This document shows, piece after piece, positions 1 to 4,921 of a stretch of DNA of 5,570 nucleotides. The translations under genes were made by a program, and so were the position numbers. Source of the DNA: Paracoccaceae bacterium (GTDB lineage: Bacteria; Pseudomonadota; Alphaproteobacteria; Rhodobacterales; Rhodobacteraceae); assembly GCA_002401945.1 (NCBI GenBank), contig NVUP01000030.1:41090-46659 (forward strand), in the 5' to 3' direction. Under the pieces are notes generated by a model. That model searched no databases. It was not told where the DNA came from and saw only the letters and a program-made list of their open reading frames with translations. Position 1 is the stretch's first letter; each line of letters opens with the position of its first letter.

Positions 1-165
1 AATCGCCCGGTGGTGAAGGCGCTGGATGCGGTGGTCCAGCAGCTCGATCAATTAGAGCGCAGTCAAGTCATACTGCAGCAGCGACAAGAACTTCACGTCA
101 AGAAAACCGCAGAGATCCTAGAACAATGGAACGATGACGGCATGCCAAAGGAGTATGTTGAGTGA
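1..165 (+). CDS. C-terminal end of an unidentified phage-type helical protein (5' partial)
   Basis: An open frame enters from the left edge and ends at TGA 163-165, giving 54 residues. The segment from about residue 4 to 45 is rich in Q, L, E, V and K with roughly heptad-spaced hydrophobics (VVKALDAVVQQLDQLE), so it is probably a coiled coil or long amphipathic helix. No catalytic motif or membrane segment is visible. Its stop overlaps the GTG start of the next gene (GTGA, 162-165), and its last codons carry that gene's ribosome binding site, so the two look like one operon. Since the next gene is phage-like, this is most likely also a prophage gene (tail or lysis region). That is inference from context; I do not recognise the family. 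Confidence 0.65.
   Translation, partial: NRPVVKALDAVVQQLDQLERSQVILQQRQELHVKKTAEILEQWNDDGMPKEYVE
147..153 (+). promoter_or_regulatory. Ribosome binding site for the GTG-started phage gene
   Basis: AAAGGAG lies 8 bases upstream of GTG 162-164, inside the last codons of the preceding gene. It decides the GTG start rather than the ATG at 180, and it fits coupled translation through the GTGA overlap. Confidence 0.6.
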
Positions 166-827
166 ATATCATCGAGCCCATGGTTATCACTGATGCCGAG
201 TTGACCGCCTCCAACATCCCGGAGAATGACTACGGCGACTGGAGTGCGGTCACCACCTACGGGTTGGGGGTCAAATGCATTTCCACCACGTCCCACCGAA
301 TTTATGAATCGGCCCAGGCAGGAAACCTGGGCAATAGCCCGTCCACGGATGATGGCACCTGGTGGATCGAGTTGAAGGCGACAAACAAATGGAGCGCCTT
401 TGACAACCGCCGATCGAACCCGGCCACAAATGACGATGAGATCACCTATTCGATCACGCCTACCCAAGACTGTGATGCCATTGCGCTGTTTGGCCTGACC
501 GCCGGAACTGTGCGGATTGAAGTTTATGACGGTGCCATCTCGATCTATGATCAGACCTTTGTGGCCCTGATCCAATCGTTGTCACGCCGCCACCACGCCA
601 AGTGCCGGCCGATCTGCTGCAGGGTTGCGCGGGCTACACCGGGCCGCATCCGAGCAATGAGGGGCAGTGGTCAGATGCTGCTGTGGCTTCAGAGTACGGG
701 CGCATCTGCGCCAATGCCCGCATCGAATCTATCGCGAAAATTCTGGAACCCACAGGGCCGCGTTGATCTGCCCAATCATTCCATTTTCTACCCCCTAAAA
801 CTAGGAGCAAACCCATGCCTGCAGTAG
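162..827 (+). CDS. Phage tail/carbohydrate-binding-like protein, chimeric C-terminus
   Basis: The open frame is 221 codons from GTG 162. Residues about 25-130 resemble phage proteins with a carbohydrate-binding-like module found near tail-fibre genes: a W-x-x-x-T-T-Y start, a RIYESAQAGNLG segment, a tryptophan pair (TWW), then NKWSAFDN and a beta-rich stretch ending VRIEVYDGAISIYDQTF. After about residue 132 the sequence changes character (R, C and P rich, no pattern), and frame 2 carries good protein instead (551-766, Rz1-like). I therefore read the last third as out-of-frame sequence after a deletion junction near 550-562, not as native protein. The gene may still be translated as a chimera. 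A role in particle attachment to host glycans is family inference only. Confidence is good for the N-terminal two thirds and low for the rest. Confidence 0.6.
   Translation: MNIIEPMVITDAELTASNIPENDYGDWSAVTTYGLGVKCISTTSHRIYESAQAGNLGNSPSTDDGTWWIELKATNKWSAFDNRRSNPATNDDEITYSITPTQDCDAIALFGLTAGTVRIEVYDGAISIYDQTFVALIQSLSRRHHAKCRPICCRVARATPGRIRAMRGSGQMLLWLQSTGASAPMPASNLSRKFWNPQGRVDLPNHSIFYPLKLGANPCLQ
551..766 (+). pseudogene. Rz1-like spanin lipoprotein body lacking start and signal peptide
   Basis: Frame 2 is open from a stop at 548-550 to TGA 764-766 (71 codons) and overlaps the previous gene in a different frame. It reads LCGPDPIVVTPPPRQVPADLL, then GCAGYTGP and, near the end, GRICANARIESIAKIL. 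A cysteine followed by a proline-rich stretch and a short helical tail is typical of Rz1-type outer-membrane spanin lipoproteins, which help phages breach the outer membrane at lysis. The expected start codon, signal peptide and most of the lipobox are missing: the segment begins just before the would-be lipidated Cys (codon 560-562). GTG 602 could restart translation, but that would drop the Cys. I infer that a deletion fused the upstream tail-like gene to this gene. The Rz1-like call is by resemblance. Confidence 0.5.
803..807 (+). promoter_or_regulatory. Ribosome binding site of the small ORF at 815
   Basis: AGGAG sits 7 bases before ATG 815-817, an ideal spacing. This is the main reason to treat the very short downstream ORF as a real gene start. 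Confidence 0.5.
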
Positions 828-910
828 ATGATTTTGAGGTTTATTCCTTTAGCTTGACCAGTCCAATTAACGACCGTTCGCTCCAGTTGGATCTCGACAT
901 CAGTGAATAA
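815..910 (+). CDS. Small hypothetical ORF, possible stub of a phage gene (31 aa)
   Basis: ATG 815 to TAA 908-910 encodes 31 residues beginning MPAVDDFEVYSFSLTSP and ending LQLDLDISE. It is acidic, beta-prone and soluble, with no membrane segment. It lies on the same strand as the phage-like genes, 48 bases after the Rz1-like stop, with a well-placed AGGAG. The composition looks like the N-terminus of a structural phage protein. Beyond 910 no frame continues it, so it may have been cut by the rearrangement that ended the prophage here. I do not recognise the family. Confidence 0.4.
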   Translation: MPAVDDFEVYSFSLTSPINDRSLQLDLDISE

Positions 911-1150
911 CTGCTGAGCTCCGAGTAGCTGCCGTTAATGGGCGGGTGTTGACTGTTTGACTGTTTAGGTTCCTTGACCTTGGTTCGTTTGGGAAGCCCT
1001 TATGGAGCCGAAACAAAACGGCGATGTAGTAAAAGCAGTCCGGATTGCCATGTGTAGAAAAAGCAGGGTCAAAATCCAGAAAGGGAGGCCGGGCAATGGC
1101 GGCTATGCGGGACTTTCTGAGCTCCACTCAGGATAGGTCAATTGGTGCTT
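911..1150. other. Non-coding junction between prophage remnant and repeat/IS
   Basis: No credible gene was found on either strand. An 8-bp unit TGACTGTT occurs twice in tandem at 950-965. The stretch about 1085-1135 has the look of degraded intergenic repeat sequence leading into the IS-split repeat that starts near 1151. Confidence 0.5.
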
Positions 1151-1191
1151 CGGCCCTAACCGGACCTTCGTACCAAACCCGTCTAACGGCA
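1151..1191 (+). repeat. Left half of an 81-bp intergenic repeat split by the IS (copy 1a)
   Basis: Together with 2580-2619 it forms an 81-base unit that aligns without gaps to 3646-3726 (64 of 81 identical by hand count). The best conserved block on this side is GTCTAACGGCA at 1181-1191, which is the 3' arm of the palindrome in the intact copy. The insertion sequence begins directly after this block. Confidence 0.7.
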
Positions 1192-1194
1192 TGT

Positions 1195-1209
1195 GTGGAT
1201 AGCCCCTGC
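1195..1209 (+). repeat. IS subterminal inverted repeat, right end
   Basis: GTGGATAGCCCCTGC. Its reverse complement differs at one position from the 15 bases at 2558-2572. It lies 3 bases inside the inferred right end of the element. Confidence 0.8.
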
Positions 1210-1435
1210 ATAGCAAGACATTTTTGAGTTGATCGGCACTGTTGTCAGAAGCAGTCATGTGTCCGGCCTGTTTGCGCGGTTTTGACCGCTGGCCCTGAAG
1301 GGTTCCGCAAACCAAGTCCCTATCAGCAATGCGGGCTATAATGCCCGAGCCGTTAGGCGGGGTGTCTTGGTTTTAGCGGCTGACTTTTGCACCATCACTT
1401 CGCAGGTCTTGCTATCTCGTGTTCCTCAAATCCGT
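1195..1435 (-). ncRNA. Candidate IS1111 seek/bridge RNA region downstream of transposase
   Basis: IS110-family transposases are guided by a structured RNA from a non-coding end of the element. In the IS1111 group this RNA is reported to lie downstream of the transposase gene, which here is the minus-strand stretch from 1435 to 1195. There is no credible ORF in it. Visible hairpins include CGGGC/GCCCG arms at 1332-1336 and 1343-1347, and GCGGT/ACCGC arms at 1276-1280 and 1285-1289. The RNA ends are not resolvable by eye, so the coordinates mark the whole candidate region. A diverged relict of the same kind of sequence is visible at 3358-3455. Confidence 0.45.
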
Positions 1436-2492
1436 TCAGGTTGTTCGAGGCATATACGGTTCGTTCTTTGTCAAAACTGCCCAGACGATCCGCGCTGTCT
1501 TGTTCGCCATGGCGACGGTTGCCAAGCGGGCAGGCTTGCGTTCCAAAAGCGCGGTGAGCCATTTGTTCGCTCGCTCTGGATGGGATTTTGTCTGCCTGAC
1601 AAGCGACGTCATTCCGACGACAAGTAATTGGCGCAAATATTTGTCGCCCATCTTCGTGATCCGGCCTAATCGTTCCTTTCCGCCGCTTGATCGATTTGTC
1701 GGCGTCAAACCCAGCCACGCCGCAAATTCGCGACCATTTTTGAACTGATGCCCGCTACCGATACTCGCAGCAATCGCAGAGGCCGTTACAGGACCAACGT
1801 CCCGCTGCCCGGCAGGGCATGTTTACATGCCCGAGAGGGGGAATGGTTTGTAAAAGTTTGATCCGGGGATCTCGTTTGGCTTCGAGCCTCAGACGCGTTT
1901 CATACCAATGCATTTGTCCGTGCAGAACGTCCAACTGCCCGCACAGATTATGAACTACGTCTTGCGCGATCTCGGGGAGTTCCAACTGGGTGCCAGCCAG
2001 CACGCCTTGCGAAAAACTGATGATTCGTGCGAGGCCTTTGGCGATGTACACGCCAAACTCTGCCAACATGCTGCGCAAGGCATTGACCAGCTGTGTACGC
2101 TGACGAACCATGAGATTGCGCGCACGATGCAGGGAAAGAGACGCCTGCTGTTCAACCGATTTGACCTCGACAAAACGCATCGTTGGACGGGTAACTGCTT
2201 CGCAGATCGCCTCCGCATCGATAGCGTCTGACTTGCCGCGCTTCACGTATGGTTTGACATACATGGGCGGGATTAATCGAACTTCATGACCCAGCCTGGT
2301 CAGCTCATGTGCCCAATAATGACTTGTGCAACAGGCTTCCATGCCAACAAGGCAAGGGTCGAGGCGTGCGAAAAAAGGCAACACCTGAGCTCGCCGCAGA
2401 GGCCGGTTGAAAGCGACCTCGTCACTCTCAGTGATCCCGTGAACCTGAAAAATATTCTTGGCCAGATCGATACCGATTGTTGTAACTTGCAT
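1436..2492 (-). pseudogene. IS110-family (IS1111 group) transposase, frameshifted by a 37-bp insertion
   Basis: The start is ATG at 2492-2490, preceded by GAGGAG with a 7-base spacer. An in-frame ATG at 2525 lacks this and is not preferred. The N-terminal DEDD (RuvC-like) domain shows D9 (GIDLAKN), E52 (VGMEACC) and D89/D92 (KSDAIDAEA), the expected acidic tetrad. A helical linker follows, then the C-terminal Transposase_20 domain begins at LLQTIP (residues 213-218). There the frame breaks. 37 bases later the family sequence resumes in another frame as DVGPVTASAIAASIG, then GREFAAWLGLTP, SSGGKERLGRITKMGDKYLR and the end EPYMPRTT. Without the 37 bases the gene is 1020 bp, exactly 339 codons plus stop, a normal length for this group. 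As it stands, translation stops 27 codons after the break, so the catalytic-serine domain would be lost. Confidence 0.9.
1802..1838. other. 37-bp palindrome-rich insertion inside the transposase
   Basis: Relative to the expected family sequence this stretch is extra (edges uncertain by several bases). It contains GGGCATGT-TT-ACATGCCC (1815-1832, perfect 8-bp arms) overlapping by one base with CTGCC-C-GGCAG (1805-1815, perfect 5-bp arms). It shifts the frame by one base and is the only visible lesion in the transposase gene. Confidence 0.7.
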
Positions 2493-2499
2493 GGGGTGG

Positions 2500-2505
2500 C
2501 TCCTC
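2500..2505 (-). promoter_or_regulatory. Ribosome binding site of the IS transposase
   Basis: On the minus strand GAGGAG is followed by 7 bases and then ATG at 2492-2490. It selects the start MQVTTIGIDLAKN, the usual beginning for IS1111-group transposases. Confidence 0.6.
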
Positions 2506-2557
2506 TCAATTGCAGATTTTGACACCTGCAGTATGACGCATCTCGACGTCGGTTGGA

Positions 2558-2572
2558 GCAGGAGCTATCCAC
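2558..2572 (-). repeat. IS subterminal inverted repeat, left end
   Basis: The + strand reads GCAGGAGCTATCCAC, matching the reverse complement of 1195-1209 at 14 of 15 positions. Seven bases separate it from the inferred element end at 2579, as expected for the left end of IS1111-group elements. Confidence 0.8.
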
Positions 2573-2579
2573 CCCATCA

Positions 2580-2619
2580 GCAGTCAGCCCTTCTACGACA
2601 TTCGTGCAGGGTGCAGCAT
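2580..2619 (+). repeat. Right half of the IS-split 81-bp intergenic repeat (copy 1b)
   Basis: It continues the repeat interrupted after 1191. CAGCCCTTCTACGAC and GGTGCAGCAT match the same positions in the intact copy (3691-3726). Similarity continues weakly past 2619 (GGAAGCTGACATTC), so the repeat family is longer than the 81-base core. Confidence 0.7.
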
Positions 2620-2948
2620 GAAGCCGCGACATTGGAAGCTGACATTCAGGCGACCCTGAAATTGGGGCTATTCAGTGTGCTACCGCCCTCTACAGCATAG
2701 GCATCGCTTCAGCTCTCAACTGGCAATCTCCAACCCGAGCCTTGCCCTTCGAAATGCAGGTTCGGGTTTTCGCTTATGCAGCGGTGGGATTTGGGGTGTG
2801 TATGCTGAATCTACTCAGAAGCTGACCCGCGCGCGCGCTCCCTTCTCGTGGTGGCCGATCTATCAACAAAGGCGATATGCGTGTCCAATATCAGAGCGAT
2901 ACCGATCCATATCTTTGCTTCGTCACTTAGTGTTCCGAGGCAGGTCAT
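2620..2948. other. Intergenic region without a recognisable gene
   Basis: I see no ORF with a plausible start signal or protein character on either strand; the open frames here are rich in R, S and C and look random. The first 40 bases are degraded repeat. A short alternating CG run lies at 2828-2838. Nothing else is supported. Confidence 0.5.
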
Positions 2949-3089
2949 TTAGCTATCCTCGTTCTTTGTGATCCAGTTGCACTTGTAGTCCCACCAGCCA
3001 TACGCAATGCCAATGCCGTAAAACCAACCTGCGCAAAGAACGATTGCTGCGATGGTCCACCAGATGATGTAAACGGTTTGATAGGTCAT
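2949..3089 (-). CDS. Small single-span membrane protein (46 aa), unknown function
   Basis: ATG 3089-3087 to TAA 2951-2949 encodes 46 residues. They read as a short polar start (MTYQTV), a hydrophobic span of about 20-25 residues (YIIWWTIAAIVLCAGWFYGIG...), then a tryptophan-rich, charged end (WWDYKCNWITKNEDS). GGAG stands 6 bases before the ATG. The strong membrane-protein composition and ribosome binding site argue for a genuine small gene, although it lies alone among repeats. Positive residues (K36, K42) follow the span, so the C-terminus may be cytoplasmic, but this is weak. Aromatic residues cluster at both membrane borders. I do not recognise the family. It could be a phage holin-like or stress-type small membrane protein; neither is demonstrated. 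Confidence 0.6.
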   Translation of the reverse strand: MTYQTVYIIWWTIAAIVLCAGWFYGIGIAYGWWDYKCNWITKNEDS

Positions 3090-3095
3090 GATGTT

Positions 3096-3099
3096 CTCC
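3096..3099 (-). promoter_or_regulatory. Ribosome binding site of the small membrane protein
   Basis: GGAG followed by AACATC and ATG (3089-3087) on the minus strand; the spacing of 6 bases is normal. Confidence 0.5.
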
Positions 3100-3357
3100 A
3101 ATGAGTTCGACTAGTTGCTGAGCTTCGCGATATTGGCGATGCACTTATGACCCGCCCCAGGTTTGCCGGAGAGTGTTTTGTTCAACCGACATTCCCCAAG
3201 TAGAATGCCTTCCCTTGCATGTTGTGGTTGTTTTTCGCTCCGATCAAGCCCTCTGTGCGAGTTGTGCGGTTTTTGTCGTGTCTGTCGCGTGAACGGAAAG
3301 GGTTTTCGGTCTTTATGGCAGTGTTTTCGCCTTTTTCGGGCTGAACGTCACTCGCCC

Positions 3358-3455
3358 AGACAAACTTGTTGAGCCGATTTTCTTCAGTTTTTGTCATTGA
3401 AGCAGTCATGTTGGAACCGGAGGTGCACGTAGCCGCTGGATGGCCGCAAGGATGT
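3358..3455 (-). mobile_element. Probable relict of an IS1111-group RNA-encoding right end
   Basis: On the minus strand this stretch shares an ordered set of blocks with the intact element's right end. Both have CCAGCGG (here 3433-3439), then 21-25 bases, then ACATGACTGCTTC (13 identical bases, 3399-3411 here and 1248-1260 in the IS). After that come TGACAA, a GGCTCAA/GATCAACTCAA block and GTCT (3358-3361). No transposase sequence lies on the upstream side, so only a fragment remains. An ORF covers it (3182-3475 minus), but its content is explained by the relict. The relationship is judged by eye from short blocks, so confidence is moderate. Confidence 0.4.
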
Positions 3456-4006
3456 TGGTGATATGATTGATGCAATGTGCAACATTAAGCCTTTGTTACT
3501 TCAAGGGTCGTGGAAATGTGACATTCAGTCGTCATCGGGCCGCTCTGAAGCTACTCGAACGCAATGCAGCCATTCATTGAAATTATCACGATCGACCAAT
3601 TATCCGGATAATATGGACCGGTGTAGCTGGCCGAAATACAGTGAACGGCCCTGAACTGCCGTTGGTAACAAACACGTCTAACGGCAGGTTCCAGCCCTTC
3701 TAAGACCTTGATGCACGGTGCAGCATCCGACACGAAGGACGGAAAGCGGGCTTTCGCTGCGGGTGTCGCCGGATCAAGCTTCTCTGGGAAAAGCCGACCT
3801 TCGATGCCGTGCCGAAGTGCCTTCATCGACCCAAACAGTAAAGGCGCCCTCTTCGTGGGGCCACTACGCTGGTGCCCAAATTTGGGCCATGCTCGCTTCC
3901 CTCATTGAAACCTCAAACTGCATATGTTCAATCAACAATTGAGAGCAGGCTTGAGATTCTAGGCAAGCGTCTGCAAACAGGAAAAGCTGTAGGGTATGCA
4001 CAGAGC
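3456..4006. other. Repeat-rich intergenic region with no recognisable gene
   Basis: It holds the intact 81-bp repeat (3646-3726), followed by similarity to degraded intergenic repeat sequence to about 3765 and possibly further. It also holds two perfect 14-bp palindromes: ATTATCCGGATAAT at 3599-3612 and GCCCAAATTTGGGC at 3874-3887. Open frames exist on both strands, but none has a ribosome binding site plus protein-like composition. No short ORF resembling a precursor peptide was found downstream of the HExxH gene. Confidence 0.5.
3646..3726 (+). repeat. Intact 81-bp palindromic intergenic repeat (copy 2)
   Basis: This is the uninterrupted counterpart of 1151-1191 plus 2580-2619. It contains perfect inverted arms CTGCCGTT (3656-3663) and AACGGCAG (3680-3687) around a 16-base loop, followed by CAGCCCTTCTAAGAC and GGTGCAGCAT. 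It probably belongs to a dispersed intergenic repeat family; genome-wide copy number cannot be judged here. Confidence 0.7.
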
Positions 4007-4019
4007 TCAGATGCTCTGT
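4000..4019 (-). terminator. Hairpin spanning the stop codon of the HExxH gene, weak terminator candidate
   Basis: ACAGAGC and GCTCTGT arms (4000-4006 and 4013-4019) enclose a 6-base loop containing the stop codon (4007-4009). No T-run follows on the minus strand, so this is not a standard intrinsic terminator. It marks the end of the operon only tentatively. Confidence 0.2.
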
Positions 4020-4921
4020 CCCGCCCGTGTGGCACAGGCATAAAGAATATCAAGGTAGTCGGGCTCAATTTCTTTTCGGATTGCATCTAAAGTTCGTATA
4101 GCACCTTGCGCACCGTCGAATCCTTTGGCGGCGGTCGCCCGTTCGGGACTTTGCACATCTACTTGTGACCAATACGCTAACAACACATGCCAAACGACGA
4201 GCGCCTGTGCAAACTGATACGTATCTAGAGGGCTTCCAGTCCATGGGGAGGAGATGGTCGATCTACTGCCTTCGCGGACAAGTTGGCGGTCAGCAAAACA
4301 TTCAGCAAGAAATAGCAACCCATGCACAGCTTCATGGACAAGACCGTTAAACTGCCGAGGGCCCCATGGTTGCCCAACTTGTGGAGCCTCGATCATCGAA
4401 TATCCCGGTAATGATGAAATGCTACTGGACCCTGAGCAGGCAGTTGAGATTGCCAGCCGGTGTGTGCCCCCAGCTACGATTGCCGCAAAGGGAGGTATTT
4501 TGGACACTTCATCAAAGGCCGCCAACACCGCGGCAGTTGTTTTCGGATCACAGGGGGTAAGTTCGGCATAAAGTGTCCGGTCGGCCTGATGTTGATTACA
4601 GCTGGTCACCAGTGCAAATTTATCACCAGACCATTGTGCAATGGCATCTATCGGGCAGGCCATGATGCTTTCAAGGTTTGCTACCAATTCCTTCAGATTG
4701 AAGTGATGCCGCCGATGGGCGGCACCGATCAGATACGGATCGTTGGCCAACAATGCTTCACGTGCAGGCGAAATTTCCATCAACGCACTTATGGGCTGCA
4801 ATAAAGTAGCAACATGCGTCGCTGTTTTCTCTGCGACGGATGCTCTAATCTGTCCCACCATCGCATCCAGAGACGATGGGTCAAGATCATCCAGTGGCGT
4901 GAGAAAGCTGAAGTGTTTCAT
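4007..4921 (-). CDS. HExxH-type (alpha-ketoglutarate-dependent) peptide beta-hydroxylase-like RiPP enzyme
   Basis: The product has 304 residues; the start ATG 4921-4919 is preceded by a near-consensus GGAGGTGAT. The N-terminus (FSFLTPLDDLDP) and the helical first half resemble the HExxH modification-domain family (recalled as TIGR04267; newer annotations use aKG-HExxH-type peptide beta-hydroxylase). The hallmark is H196-E197-A-V-H200 in NGLVHEAVHGLLFLAE, followed by the family-typical SPWTGSPLDTYQFAQALVVW (225-244) and H245. H196 and H200 are expected to bind iron or another metal. There is no signal peptide or membrane span, so it should be cytosolic. It overlaps the FxsB-like radical SAM gene by 35 bases, and such pairs modify ribosomal precursor peptides. 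The hydroxylase activity is known for the family; the substrate here is unknown. A plain zinc peptidase is the alternative reading and is less likely given the partner gene and the SPWTG motif. Confidence 0.75.
   Translation of the reverse strand: MKHFSFLTPLDDLDPSSLDAMVGQIRASVAEKTATHVATLLQPISALMEISPAREALLANDPYLIGAAHRRHHFNLKELVANLESIMACPIDAIAQWSGDKFALVTSCNQHQADRTLYAELTPCDPKTTAAVLAAFDEVSKIPPFAAIVAGGTHRLAISTACSGSSSISSLPGYSMIEAPQVGQPWGPRQFNGLVHEAVHGLLFLAECFADRQLVREGSRSTISSPWTGSPLDTYQFAQALVVWHVLLAYWSQVDVQSPERATAAKGFDGAQGAIRTLDAIRKEIEPDYLDILYACATRAGQSI

Larger units (their letters stand above)
1192..2579 (-). mobile_element. IS110-family (IS1111 group) insertion sequence, 1388 bp
   Basis: The element carries one transposase gene on the minus strand and about 240 non-coding bases downstream of it. 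Near-perfect 15-bp inverted repeats (one mismatch) lie at 1195-1209 and 2558-2572. IS1111-group elements are known to have inverted repeats set in from the ends, 7 bp from the left and 3 bp from the right. Applying this gives ends at 2579 (left, upstream of the transposase) and 1192 (right). The boundary is supported independently: deleting exactly 1192-2579 rebuilds an 81-bp repeat of the same length as the intact copy at 3646-3726. No target duplication is seen, as expected for this family. The transposase is frameshifted, so the copy is probably immobile on its own unless a related transposase acts in trans. Confidence 0.85.

Noticed and set aside
93..575. Minus-strand open frame of 160 codons opposite the tail-like gene
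   Set aside because: It is antisense to a recognisable phage-type protein, has no ribosome binding site or family features, and has shadow-like composition.
1337..1342. Perfect TATAAT on the + strand as a promoter
   Set aside because: It lies in the loop of a CGGGC/GCCCG hairpin in the IS RNA region, there is no -35-like hexamer at 16-18 bases upstream, and no gene follows on that strand.
1802..1838. Translational bypassing of the 37-base hairpin insertion in the transposase
   Set aside because: Hop-type bypassing needs matching take-off and landing codons; the codon before the insert (CCC) and the one before the resumed frame (CGG) do not match.
2675..2971. 98-codon + strand open frame
   Set aside because: Random-looking composition (R, S and C rich), no ribosome binding site, and it runs into the antisense of the small membrane protein gene.
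3182..3475. Minus-strand open frame of 97 codons (internal start MTASMTKTEENRL)
   Set aside because: No good ribosome binding site; much of it coincides with the segment resembling the IS1111 right end, so the frame is better explained as chance.
4000..4019. Standard intrinsic terminator after the HExxH gene
   Set aside because: A 7-bp hairpin exists, but it spans the stop codon and has no following T-run; kept only as a low-confidence feature.
4254..4804. Several + strand open frames opposite the HExxH gene
   Set aside because: They are shadows of a gene with recognisable motifs on the minus strand and lack start signals.
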